Assembly (NCBI GenBank): GCA_024803745.1
Contig: JANJXV010000159.1
Coordinates: 1,362,498-1,426,497 of the forward strand
Length of the DNA stretch: 64,000 nucleotides
Direction of reading: 5' to 3'
DNA from: Megascapheus bottae
Lineage: Eukaryota > Chordata > Mammalia > Rodentia > Geomyidae
Below, piece by piece: positions 33,916-46,815 of this stretch (positions are counted from its first letter, which is position 1; each line of letters opens with the position of its first letter). The notes beneath the pieces are model-generated. The model made no database searches. It saw only the letters and a list, made by a program, of their open reading frames with translations, and was not told the DNA's origin. A program made the translations under genes and the position numbers.

Positions 33916-36900
33916 GAGGTAAAAATTGGAGGTATGTGAAGTCACATAAAGGAGGTGTGTGATGTCATAGAATGGATTTGTGTGAAGTCATAAAATGGAG
34001 GTGTGTGAAGACACAGAATGGAGGTGTATGAAGTCGTAGAATGGAGGTGTGTGAAGTCACAGAATGGAGGTGTGTGAAGTCATAGAATGGAGGTGTGTGA
34101 ACAAATAGAATGGAGGTGTAAAGTCATAGAATGGAGGTGTGTGAACTCATGGAATGGAGGTGTGTGAAGTCACAATGGAGGTGTGTGAAGTAATCGAATG
34201 GAGGTGTGTGAAGTCACAGAATGTAGGTGTGTGAAGTGATAGAATGGAGGTGTGTGAACTCATAGAATGGAGGTGTGTGAAGTCATAGAAAGGAGGTGTG
34301 TGAAGTCACAAAATGGAGGAGTGTGAAGTCAGAATGGAGGTGTGTGAAATCATAGAATGGAGGTGTGTGAAGTCAGAATGGTGGTGTGTGAAGTCATAGA
34401 ATGGAGGTGCGTGAAGTCAGAATGGAGGTGTGTGAAATCAAAGAATGGAGGTGTGTGAACTCAGAATTCAGGTGTGTGAAGTCACAGATTGGACGTGTGG
34501 GAAGTCATAGAATGCAGGTGTGTGAAGTCACAGAATGGAGGTGTGTGAAGTCATAGAATGCCGGTGTGGGAAGTCATGGAATGGAGGTGTGGGAAGTCAT
34601 AGAATGGAGGAGGGTGTAGTCATAGAATGGAGGAGTGTGAAGTCACAGAATGGAAGTGTGTGAAGTCATAGAATGGAGGTGTGTGAAGTCATAGAATGGA
34701 GGTGTGTGAAGTAAAAAATGGAGGTATGTGAAGTCACAGAAAGGAAGTGTGTGATGTCATAGAATGGATTTGTGTGAAGTCATACAATGGAGGTGTGTGA
34801 AGACAGAGAATGGAGGTGTATGAAGTCATAGAATGGTGGTGTGTGAAGTCATAGAATCGAGGTGTGTGAAGTCATAGAATCGAGGTGTGTGAAGTCATAG
34901 AATGGAGGTGTGTGAAGTCATGGAATGGAGCTTTGTGAAGTCAAACAATGGAAGTGTGTGAAGTCACAGAAAGGAGGTGTGTGAAGTCATAGAATGGAGG
35001 TTTTTGAAGTCATAGAATGGAGGTGTTTGAAGTCATAGAAAGAAGGTTTGTGAAGTCAGAATGCAGGTGTGTGAAGTCATAGAATGGAGGTGTTTGAAGT
35101 CATAGAATGGAGGTGTGTGAAGTCAGAGAATGGAAGGGTGTGAAGTCATAGAATGGAGGTGTGTGAAATCATAGAATGGATGTGTGTGAAGTCATAGAAT
35201 GGAGGTGTGTGAACTCAGAATGGATGTGTGTGAAGTCACAATGGAGGTGAATGAAGTCATAGAATGGAGGTGTGGGAAGTCCCAGAATGGTGGTGTGTGA
35301 AGTCATAGAATGGAGGTGCGTGAAGTCAGAATGGAGGTGTATGAAGTCAAAGAATGGAGGTGTGGGAAATCATAGAATGGATGTGTGTGAAGTCACAGGA
35401 TGGAGGTGTGTGAAGTCATAGAATGGAGGTGTGTGAAGTCCTAGAATGGATGGGCGTGAAGTCCTGGAATGGAGGTGTGTGAAGTCAAAGAATGGAGGTG
35501 TGTGAAGTCCTAGAATGGAGGGGTGTGAAGTCCTGGAATGGAGGTGTGTGAAGTCACAGAATGGAGGTGTGTGAAGTCACAGAATGGAGGTGTGTGAAGT
35601 CATAGAAAGCAGGTGTGTGAAGTCACAGAACGGAGGTGGGTGAAGTCATAGAATGGAGGTGAGTGAACTCATAGAATGGAGGTGTGAAGTCATAGATTGG
35701 AGGTGTGTGAAGTCAGAATGGAGGAGTGTGAACTCATAGAATGGAAGTGTGTGAAGTCACATGGAGGTGTGTGAAGTCATAGAATGGAGGTGTGTGAACT
35801 CAGAATGGAGGTGTGTGAAGTCACAATGGAGGTGAATGAAGTCATAGAATGGAGGTGTGTGAAGTCCCAGAATGGTGGTGTGTGAAGTCATGGAATGGAA
35901 GTTTGTGAAGACATAGAATTGAGGTGTGTGAAGTCATGGAATGGAGGTCTGGGAAGTCATAGAATGGAGGAGTATGTAGTCATAGAATGGAGGTGTGTGA
36001 AGTCACAGAATGGAGGTGTGTAAAGGCATAGAATGGAGGTGTGTGAAATCCGAGAATGGAGGGGTGTGAAGTCCTGGAATGGAGGTTTGTGAAGTCACAG
36101 AATGGAGGTGTGTGAAGTCACAGAATGGAGGTGTGTGAAGTCAAAATGGAGGTGTGTGAACTCATAGAATGGAGGTGTGTGAACTCATAGATTGGAGGTG
36201 TGTGAAGTCATGGAATGGAGATGTGTGAAGTCAAAGAATGGAGGTGTGTGAAGTCAAAGAATGGAGGTGTGTGAAGTCATAGAATGGAGGTGTGTGAAAT
36301 CCCAGAATGGAGGTGTGTGAAGTCACAGAATGTAGGTGTATGAAGTCAGAATGGGGTTGTGTGAAGTCAAAGAATGAAGGTGTGGGAAATCAAAGAATGG
36401 AGGTGTGTGAAGTCACAGGATGGAGGAGTGTGAAGTCATAGAATGGAGGTGAGTGCAGTCAGAATGGAGGTGTGTGAAGTGACAGAATGGAGGTGTGTGA
36501 AGTGACAGAATGGAGGTGTGTGAATTGATAGAATGGAGGTGTGTGAACTCATAGAATGGAAGTGTGTGAATTCACAATGGAGGTGTGTGAAGTCATAGAT
36601 TGGATGTGTGTGAAGTCACAAAATGGAGGAGTGTGAAGTCAGAATGGAGGTGTGCGAATTCTTAGAATGGAAGTGTTTGAAATTAGAATGGAGGTGTGTG
36701 AAGTCATAGAATGGAGGTGTGTGAAGTCACAGAATGGAGGTGTGTGAAGTCATAGAATGGAGGTGTGTGAAGTCAGAATGGAGGTGTGTGAAGTCGTGGA
36801 ATGGAGATGTGTGAACTCAGAATGGAGTTGTTTGAAGTCATAGAATGGAGGTGTGTGAAGTCATAGAATGGAGGTGTGTGAAGTCATAGAATGGAATTGT

Positions 36901-36948
36901 TTGAAGTCATAGAATGGAGGTGTGTGAAGTCATAGAATGGAGGTGTGT
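33916..36948. repeat. Higher-order repeat C6, type I (3033 bp)
   Basis: First type I unit, recognised by GTCACATAAAGG just after GAGGTAAAAATTGG (type II has GTCACAGAAAGG). GCCGG is at 34560 and GTAAAAAATGG at 34711. About 467 bp are missing at 35191 relative to C8. The tail lacks the CACGTG cassette and has an unusual pair of GTGACAG monomers near 36478-36525. Its GTGTATGAAGTCAAAG monomer (near 35337) is typical of type I. Confidence 0.9.
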
Positions 36949-39900
36949 GAGGTAAAAATTGGAGGTATGTGAAGTCACAGAAAGGAGGTGTGTGATGTCA
37001 TAGAATGGATTTGTGTGAAGTCATACAATGGAGGTGTGTGAAGACACAGAATGGAGGTGTATGAAGTCGTAGAATGGAGGTGTGTGAAGTCACAGAATGG
37101 AGGTGTGTGAAGTCATAGAATGGAGGTGTGTGAACAAATAGAATGGAGGTGTAAAGTCATAGATTGGAGGTGTGTGAACTCATGGAATGGAGGTGTGTGA
37201 AGTCACAATGGAGGTGTGTGAAGTAATCGAATGGAGGTGTGTGAAGTCACAGAATGTAGGTGTGTGAAGTGATAGAATGGAGGTGTGTGAACTCATAGAA
37301 TGGAGGTGTGTGAATTCACAATGGAGGTGTGTGAAGTCATAGAAAGGAGGTGTGTGAAGTCACAAAATGGAGGAGTGTGAAGTCAGAATGGAGGTGTGTG
37401 AAATCATAGAATGGAGGTGTGTGAAGTCAGAATGGTGGTGTGTGAAGTCATAGAATGGAGGTGCGTGAAGTCAGAATGGAGGTGTGTGAAATCAAAGAAT
37501 GGAGGTGTGTGAACTCAGAATTCAGGTGTGTGAAGTCACAGATTGGACGTGTGGGAAGTCATAGAATGCAGCTGTGTGAAGTCACAGAATGGAGGTGTGT
37601 GAAGTCATAGAATGCCGGTGTGGGAAGTCATGGAATGGAGGTGTGGGAAGTCATAGAATAGAGGTGTGTGAAGTCACAGAATGGAAGTGTGTGAAGTCAT
37701 AGAATGGAGGTGTGTGAAGTCATAGAATGGAGGTGTGTGAAGTAAAAAATGGAGGTATGTGAAGTCACAGAAAGGAGGTGTGTGATGTCATAGAATTGAT
37801 TTGTGTGAAGTCATACGATGGAGGTGTGTGAAGACAGAGAATGGAGGTGTATGAAGTCATAGAATGGTGGTGTGTGAAGTCATAGAATCGAGGTGTGTGA
37901 AGTCATAGAATCGAGGTGTGTGAAGTCATAGAATGGAGGTGTGTGAAGTCATGGAATGGAGCTTTGTGAAGTCAAACAATGGAAGTGTGTGAAGTCACAG
38001 AAAGGAGGTGTGTGAAGTCATAGAATGGAGGTTTTTGAAGTCATAGAATGGAGGTGTTTGAAGTCATAGAAAGAAGGTTTGTGAAGTCAGAATGCAGGTG
38101 TGTGAAGTCATAGAATGGAGGTGTTTGAAGTCATAGAATGGAGGTGTGTGAAGTCAGAGAATGGAAGGGTGTGAAGTCATAGAATGGAGGTGTGTGAAAT
38201 CATAGAATGGATGTGTGTGAAGTCACAGAATGGAGGTGTGTGAAGGCAGAATTGAGGTGTGTGAAGTCAAATAATGGAGGTTTGTGAAGTCATAGAATGA
38301 AGGTGTGTGAAGTCATAGAATGGAGGTGTGTGAAGTCATAGAATGGGGTGTGTGAAGTCAGAATGGAGGTGTGTGAAGTCATAGAATGGAGGTGTGTGAA
38401 GTCATAGAAGGAAGGTTTGCGAAGTCACAATTGAGGTGGGTTAAGTCATAGAATGGAGGTGTGTGAAGTCACAGAATGGAGGACAGTGAAGTCAGAATGG
38501 ATGTAAGCGAAGTCATAGAATGGAGGGTTGTGAAGTCAGAATAGAGGTGTGTGAAATCATAGAATGGAGGTGTGTGAAGTCACATTGAGGTGTGCGAAGT
38601 CATAGAATGGAGGTGTGTGAAGTCACAGAATGGAGGTGTGTGAAGTCATAGAATGGAGGTGTGTGAACTCAGAATGGATGTGTGTGAAGTCACAATGGAG
38701 GTGAATGAAGTCATAGAATGGAGGTGTGGGAAGTCCCAGAATGGTGGTGTGTGAAGTCATAGAATGGAGGTGCGTGAAGTCAGAATGGAGGTGTGTAAAG
38801 TAAAAGAATGGAGGTGTGGGAAATCATAGAATGGATGTGTGTGTAGTCACAGGATGGAGGTGTGTGAAGTCATAGAATGGAGGTGTGTGAAGTCCTAGAA
38901 TGGATGGGTGTGAAGTCCTGGAATGGAGGTGTGTGAAGTCATAGAATGGAGCTGTGTGAAGTCCTAGAATTGAGGGGTGTGAAGTCCTGGAATGGAGGTG
39001 TGTGAAGTCACAGAATGAAGGTGTGTGAAGTCAGAATGGAGGTGTGCGAATTCACAGAATGGAGGTGTGTGAATTCATAGAATGGAGGTGTGTGAAGACA
39101 TTGAATGAAGGTGTGTGACATCAGAATGAACGTGTGTGAAGGCACAGAATGCACGTGTGTGAACTCAGAATGGAGATGTGTGAAGTCACAGAATGGAGGT
39201 GTGTGAAGTCATAGAATGGAGGTGTGTGAAATCCCAGAATGGAGGTGTGTGAAGTCACAGAATGTAGGTGTATGAAGTCAGAATGGGGTTGTGTGAAGTC
39301 AAAGAATGAAGGTGTGGGAAATCATAGAATGGAGGTGTGTGAAGTCACAGGATGGAGGTGTGTGAAGTCATAGAATGGAGGTAAGTGCAGTCAGAATGGA
39401 GGTGTGTGAAGTGACAGAATGGAGGTGTGTGAAGTCACAGTAGAGCTGTGTGAAGTCAGAATGCAGGTGCGTGAAGTCACAGAATGGAGGTGTGTGAAGT
39501 CACAGATGGAGGTGTGTGAATTCACAGAATATAGGTGTGTAAATTCATAGAATGGAGGTGTGTGAAGTCACAGGATGTAGGTGTGTCAAGTCAAAGAATG
39601 GAGGAGAGTGTAGTCAGAACGGAGGTGTGTGAAGTCACAAAATGGAGGTCGGTGAAGTCACAATAGAGGTATGTGAAATCAGAATACAGGTGTGTGAAGT
39701 CACAGAATGGAGGTGTGTGAAGTCATAGAATCGAGGTGAGTACAGTCAGAATGTAGGTGTGTGAAGTCACAGAATGGAGTTGTGTGAACTCAGAATGGAG
39801 GTGTGCGAATTCACAGAATGGAGGTGTGTGAATTCATAGAATGGAGGTGTGTGAAGACATTGAATGAAGGTGTGTGACATCAGAGTGAACGTGTGTGAAG

Positions 39901-40436
39901 GCACAGAATGCACGTGTGTGAACTCAGAATGGAGATGTGTGAAGTCACAGAATGGAGGTGTGTGAAGTCATACAATGCAGGTGTGTGAACACATAGAATG
40001 GAGGTGTGAAGTCATAGATTGGAGGTGTGTGAACTCATGGAATGGAGGGGTGTGAAGTCACAGTGGAGGTGTGTGAAGTAATCGAATGGAGGTGTGTGAA
40101 GTCACAGAATGGAGGTGTGTGAAGTGATAGAATGGAGGTGTGTGAACTCATAGAATGGAAGTGTGTGAATTCACAATGGAGGTGTGTGAAGTCATAGATT
40201 GAATGTGTGTGAAGTCACAAAATGGAGGAGTGTGAAGTCAGAATGGAGGTGTGCGAATTCTTAGAATGGAAGTGTTTGAAATTAGAATGGAGGTGTGTGA
40301 AGTCATAGAATGGAGGTGTGTGAAGTCACAGAATGGAGGTGTGTGAAGTCATAGAATGGAGGTGTGTGAAGTCATAGAATGGAATTGTTTGAAGTCATAG
40401 AATGGAGGTGTGTGAAGTCATAGAATGGAGGTGTGT
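36949..40436. repeat. Higher-order repeat C7, type II (3488 bp)
   Basis: GCCGG 37614, GTAAAAAATGG 37742, A-like tract about 38785-39029, CACGTG 39152 and 39911. It shares with C9 the private variants AGAATTGATTTG near 37795 and CATACGATGG near 37817, and a shortened monomer (CATAGAATAGAGG near 37660). Confidence 0.94.
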
Positions 40437-43327
40437 GAGGTAAAAATTGGAGGTATGTGAAGTCACATAAAGGAGGTGTGTGATGTCATAGAATGGATTT
40501 GTGTGAAGTCATAAAATGGAGGTGTGTGAAGACACAGAATGGAGGTGTATGAAGTCGTAGAATGGAGGTGTGTGAAGTCACAGAATGGAGGTGTGTGAAG
40601 TCATAGAATGGAGGTGTGTGAACAAATAGAATGGAGGTGTAAAGTCATAGATTGGAGGTGTGTGAACTCATGGAATGGAGGTGTGTGAAGTCACAATGGA
40701 GGTGTGTGAAGTAATCGAATGGAGGTGTGTGAAGTCACAGAATGTAGGTGTGTGAAGTGATAGAATGGAGGTGTGTGAACTCATAGAATGGAGGTGTGTG
40801 AAGTCATAGAAAGGAGGTGTGTGAAGTCACAAAATGGAGGAGTGTGAAGTCAGAATGGAGGTGTGTGAAATCATAGAATGGAGGTGTGTGAAGTCAGAAT
40901 GGTGGTGTGTGAAGTCATAGAATGGAGGTGCGTTAAGTCAGAATGGAGGTGTGTGAAATCAAAGAATGGAGGTGTGTGAACTCAGAATTCAGGTGTGTGA
41001 AGTCACAGATTGGACGTGTGGGAAGTCATAGAATGCAGGTGTGTGAAGTCACAGAATGGAGGTGTGTGAAGTCATAGAATGCCGGTGTGGGAAGTCATGG
41101 AATGGAGGTGTGGGAAGTCATAGAATGGAGGAGGGTGTAGTCATAGAATGGAGGTGTGTGAAGTCACAGAATGGAAGTGTGTGAAGTCATAGAATGGAGG
41201 TGTGTGAAGTCATAGAATGGAGGTGTGTGAAGTAAAAAATGGAGGTATGTGAAGTGACAGAAAGGATGTGTGTGATGTCATAGAATGGATTTGTGTGAAG
41301 TCATACAATGGAGGTGTGTGAAGACAGAGAATGGAGGTGTATGAAGTCATAGAATGGTGGTGTGTGAAGTTATAGAATCGAGGTGTGTGAAGTCATAGAA
41401 TCGAGGTGTGTGAAGTCATAGAATGGAGGTGTGTGAAGTCATGGAATGGAGCTTTGTGAAGTCAAACAATGGAAGTGTGTGAAGTCACAGAAAGGAGGTG
41501 TGTGAAGTCATAGAATGGAGGTTTTTGAAGTCATAGAATGGAGGTGTTTGAAGTCATAGAAAGAAGGTTTGTGAAGTCAGAATGCAGGTGTGTGAAGTCA
41601 TAGAATGGAGGTGTTTGAAGTCATAGAATGGAGGTGTGTGAAGTCAGAGAATGGAAGGGTGTGAAGTCATAGAATGGAGGTGTGTGAAATCATAGAATGG
41701 ATGTGTGTGAAGTCACAGAATGGAGGTGTGTGAAGGCAGAATTGAGGTGTGTGAAGTCAAATAATGGAGGTTTGTGAAGTCATAGAATGAAGGTGTGTGA
41801 AGTCATAGAATGGAGGTGTGTGAAGTCATAGAATGGGGTGTGTGAAGTCAGAATGGAGGTGTGTGACCTCATAGAATGGAGGTGTGTGAAGTCATAGAAG
41901 GAAGGTTTGCGAAGTCACAATTGAGGTGGGTTAAGTCATAGAATGGAGGTGTGTGAAGTCACAGAATGGAGGACAGTGAAGTCAGAATGGATGTAAGCGA
42001 AGTCATAGAATGGAGGGTTGTGAAGTCAGAATAGAGGTGTGTGAAATCATAGAATGGAGGTGTGTGAAGTCAGAATGGAGGAGTGTGAACTCATAGAATG
42101 GAAGTGTGTGAAGTCACATTGAGGTGTGTGAAGTCATAGAATGGAGGTGTGTGAAGTCACAGAATGGAGGTGTGTGAAGTCATAGAATGGAGGTGTGTGA
42201 ACTCAGAATGGATGTGTGTGAAGTCACAATGGAGGTGAATGAAGTCATAGAATGGAGGTGTGGGAAGTCCCAGAATGGTGGTGTGTGAAGTCATAGAATG
42301 GAGGTGCGTGAAGTCAGAATGGAGGTGTATGAAGTCAAAGAATGGAGGTGTGGGAAATCATAGAATGGATGTGTGTGAAGTCACAGGATGGAGGTGTGTG
42401 AAGTCATAGAATGGAGGTGTGTGAAGTCCTAGAATGGATGGGCGTGAAGTCCTGGAATGGAGGTGTGTGAAGTCAAAGAATGGAGGTGTGTGAAGTCCTA
42501 GAATGGAGGGGTGTGAAGTCCTGGAATGGAGGTGTGTGAAGTCACAGAATGGAGGTGTGTGAAGTCACAGAATGGAGGTGTGTGAAGTCATAGAAAGCAG
42601 GTGTGTGAAGTCACAGAACGGAGGTGGGTGAAGTCATAGAATGGAGGTGAGTGAACTCATAGAATGGAGGTGTGAAGTCATAGATTGGAGGTGTGTGAAG
42701 TCAGAATGGAGGAGTGTGAACTCATAGAATGGAAGTGTGTGAAGTCACATGGAGGTGTGTGAAGTCATAGAATGGAGGTGTGTGAACTCAGAATGGAGGT
42801 GTGTGAAGTCACAATGGAGGTGAATGAAGTCATAGAATGGAGGTGTGTTAAGTCCCAGAATGGTGGTGTGTGAAGTCATGGAATGGAAGTTTGTGAAGAC
42901 ATAGAATTGAGGTGTGTGAAGTCATGGAATGGAGGTCTGGGAAGTCATAGAATGGAGGAGGATGTAGTCATAGAATGGAGGTGTGTGAAGTCACAGAATG
43001 GAGGTGTGTAAAGGCAAAGAATGGAGGTGTGTGAAATCCGAGAATGGAGGGGTGTGAAGTCCTGGAATGGAGGTTTGTGAAGTCACAGAATGGAGGTGTG
43101 TGAAGTCACAGAATGGAGGTGTGTGAAGTCATAGAATGGAGGTGTGTGAAGTCAGAATGGAGGTGTGTGAAGTCGTGGAATGGAGATGTGTGAACTCAGA
43201 ATGGAGTTGTTTGAAGTCATAGAATGGAGGTGTGTGAAGTCATAGAATGGAGGTGTGTGAAGTCATAGAATGGAATTGTTTGAAGTCATAGAATGGAGGT
43301 GTGTGAAGTCATAGAATGGAGGTGTGT
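40437..43327. repeat. Higher-order repeat C8, type I (2891 bp)
   Basis: GTCACATAAAGG variant after the start, GCCGG 41081, GTAAAAAATGG 41232, GTGCGTTAAGTC near 40929 (shared with C10 and C12, not C6). About 609 bp of the tail (GTCAAAATGG through GTGAGTGCAGTC) are missing relative to C10, with the junction near 43130. Confidence 0.93.
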
Positions 43328-46300
43328 GAGGTAAAAATTGGAGGTATGTGAAGTCACAGAAAGGAGGTGTGTGATGTCATAGAATGGATTTGTGTGAAGT
43401 CATACAATGGAGGTGTGTGAAGACACAGAATGGAGGTGTATGAAGTCGTAGAATGGAGGTGTGTGAAGTCACAGAATGGAGGTGTGTGAAGTCATAGAAT
43501 GGAGGTGTGTGAACAAATAGAATGGAGGTGTAAAGTCATAGATTGGAGGTGTGTGAACTCATGGAATGGAGGTGTGTGAAGTCACAATGGAGGTGTGTGA
43601 AGTAATCGAATGGAGGTGTGTGAAGTCACAGAATGTAGGTGTGTGAAGTGATAGAATGGAGGTGTGTGAACTCATAGAATGGAGGTGTGTGAATTCACAA
43701 TGGAGGTGTGTGAAGTCATAGAAAGGAGGTGTGTGAAGTCACAAAATGGAGGAGTGTGAAGTCAGAATGGAGGTGTGTGAAATCATAGAATGGAGGTGTG
43801 TGAAGTCAGAATGGTGGTGTGTGAAGTCATAGAATGGAGGTGCGTGAAGTCAGAATGGAGGTGTGTGAAATCAAAGAATGGAGGTGTGTGAACTCAGAAT
43901 TCAGGTGTGTGAAGTCACAGATTGGACGTGTGGGAAGTCATAGAATGCAGGTGTGTGAAGTCACAGAATGGAGGTGTGTGAAGTCATAGAATGCCGGTGT
44001 GGGAAGTCATGGAATGGAGGTGTGGGAAGTCATAGAATAGAGGTGTGTGAAGTCACAGAATGGAAGTGTGTGAAGTCATAGAATGGAGGTGTGTGAAGTC
44101 ATAGAATGGAGGTGTGTGAAGTAAAAAATGGAGGTATGTGAAGTCACAGAAAGGAGGTGTGTGATGTCATAGAATTGATTTGTGTGAAGTCATACGATGG
44201 AGGTGTGTGAAGACAGAGAATGGAGGTGTATGAAGTCATAGAATGGTGGTGTGTGAAGTCATAGAATCGAGGTGTGTGAAGTCATAGAATCGAGGTGTGT
44301 GAAGTCATAGAATGGAGGTGTGTGAAGTCATGGAATGGAGCTTTGTGAAGTCAAACAATGGAAGTGTGTGAAGTCACAGAAAGGAGGTGTGTGAAGTCAT
44401 AGAATGGAGGTTTTTGAAGTCATAGAATGGAGGTGTTTGAAGTCATAGAAAGAAGGTTTGTGAAGTCAGAATGCAGGTGTGTGAAGTCATAGAATGGAGG
44501 TGTTTGAAGTCATAGAATGGAGGTGTGTGAAGTCAGAGAATGGAAGGGTGTGAAGTCATAGAATGGAGGTGTGTGAAATCATAGAATGGATGTGTGTGAA
44601 GTCACAGAATGGAGGTGTGTGAAGGCAGAATTTAGGTGTGTGAAGTCAAATAATGGAGGTTTGTGAAGTCATAGAATGAAGGTGTGTGAAGTCATAGAAT
44701 GGAGGTGTGTGAAGTCATAGAATGGGGTGTGTGAAGTCAGAATGGAGGTGTGTGACCTCATAGAATGGAGGTGTGTGAAGTCATAGAAGGAAGGTTTGCG
44801 AAGTCACAATTGAGGTGGGTTAAGTCATAGAATGGAGGTGTGTGAAGTCACAGAATGGAGGACAGTGAAGTCAGAATGGATGTAAGCGAAGTCATAGAAT
44901 GGAGGGTTGTGAAGTCAGAATAGAGGTGTGTGAAATCATAGAATGGAGGTGTGTGAAGTCACATTGAGGTGTGCGAAGTCATAGAATGGAGGTGTGTGAA
45001 GTCACAGAATGGAGGTGTGTGAAGTCATAGAATGGAGGTGTGTGAACTCAGAATGGATGTGTGTGAAGTCACAATGGAGGTGAATGAAGTCATAGAATGG
45101 AGGTGTGGGAAGTCCCAGAATGGTGGTGTGTGAAGTCATAGAATGGAGGTGCGTGAAGTCAGAATGGAGGTGTGTAAAGTAAAAGAATGGAGGTGTGGGA
45201 AATCATAGAATGGATGTGTGTGTAGTCACAGGATGGAGGTGTGTGAAGTCATAGAATGGAGGTGTGTGAAGTCCTAGAATGGATGGGTGTGAAGTCCTGG
45301 AATGGAGGTGTGTGAAGTCATAGAATGGAGCTGTGTGAAGTCCTAGAATTGAGGGGTGTGAAGTCCTGGAATGGAGGTGTGTGAAGTCACAGAATGAAGG
45401 TGTGTGAAGTCAGAATGGAGGTGTGCGAATTCACAGAATGGAGGTGTGTGAATTCATAGAATGGAGGTGTGTGAAGACATTGAATGAAGGTGTGTGACAT
45501 CAGAATGAACGTGTGTGAAGGCACAGAATGCACGTGTGTGAACTCAGAATGGAGATGTGTGAAGTCACAGAATGGAGGTGTGTGAAGTCATAGAATGGAG
45601 GTGTGTGAAATCCCAGAATGGAGGTGTGTGAAGTCACAGAATGTAGGTGTATGAAGTCAGAATGGGGTTGTGTGAAGTCAAAGAATGAAGGTGTGGGAAA
45701 TCATAGAATGGAGGTGTGTGAAGTCACAGGATGGAGGTGTGTGAAGTCATAGAATGGAGGTAAGTGCAGTCAGAATGGAGGTGTGTGAAGTGACAGAATG
45801 GAGGTGTGTGAAGTCACAGTAGAGCTGTGTGAAGTCAGAATGCAGGTGCGTGAAGTCACAGAATGGAGGTGTGTGAAGTCACAGATGGAGGTGTGTGAAT
45901 TCACAGAATATAGGTGTGTAAATTCATAGAATGGAGGTGTGTGAAGTCACAGGATGTAGGTGTGTCAAGTCAAAGAATGGAGGAGAGTGTAGTCAGAACG
46001 GAGGTGTGTGAAGTCACAAAATGGAGGTCGGGGAAGTCACAATAGAGGTATGTGAAATCAGAATACAGGTGTGTGAAGTCACAGAATGGAGGTGTGTGAA
46101 GTCATAGAATCGAGGTGAGTACAGTCAGAATGTAGGTGTGTGAAGTCACAGAATGGAGTTGTGTGAACTCAGAATGGAGGTGTGCGAATTCACAGAATGG
46201 AGGTGTGTGAATTCATAGAATGGAGGTGTGTGAAGACATTGAATGAAGGTGTGTGACATCAGAATGAACGTGTGTGAAGGCACAGAATGCACGTGTGTGA

Positions 46301-46815
46301 ACTCAGAATGGAGATGTGTGAAGTCACAGAATGGAGGTGTGTGAAGTCATACAATGCAGGTGTGTGAACACATAGAATGGAGGTGTGAAGTCATAGATTG
46401 GAGGTGTGTGAACTCATGGAATGGAGGGGTGTGAAGTCACAGTGGAGGTGTGTGAAGTAATCGAATGGAGGTGTGTGAAGTCACAGAATGGAGGTGTGTG
46501 AAGTGATAGAATGGAGGTGTGTGAACTCATAGAATGGAAGTGTGTGAATTCACAATGGAGGTGTGTGAAGTCATAGATTGAATGTGTGTGAAGTCACAAA
46601 ATGGAGGAGTGTGAAGTCAGAATGGAGGTGTGCGAATTCTTAGAATGGAAGTGTTTGAAATTAGAATGGAGGTGTGTGAAGTCATAGAATGGAGGTGTGT
46701 GAAGTCACAGAATGGAGGTGTGTGAAGTCATAGAATGGAGGTGTGTGAAGTCATAGAATGGAATTGTTTGAAGTCATAGAATGGAGGTGTGTGAAGTCAT
46801 AGAATGGAGGTGTGT
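43328..46815. repeat. Higher-order repeat C9, type II (3488 bp)
   Basis: Same length and layout as C7: GCCGG 43993, GTAAAAAATGG 44121, A-like tract about 45164-45408, CACGTG 45531 and 46290. Private variants include TTTAGG near 44633 and GGTCGGGG near 46027. Confidence 0.94.

Larger units (their letters stand above)
30541..36948. repeat. Dimeric super-repeat C5+C6 (6408 bp)
   Basis: A type II unit followed by a type I unit. It is the first of four successive II-I pairs. It is the most divergent pair, because C5 lacks the GCCGG monomers and C6 has a private 467-bp deletion. Confidence 0.85.
36949..43327. repeat. Dimeric super-repeat C7+C8 (6379 bp)
   Basis: All eight markers compared (unit starts, GCCGG, GTAAAAAATGG and CACGTG sites) recur exactly 6379 bp downstream in C9+C10. 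I noticed only about ten single-base differences over more than 6 kb, for example 39894 versus 46273 and 42849 versus 49228, so the duplication is recent or strongly homogenised. Confidence 0.94.
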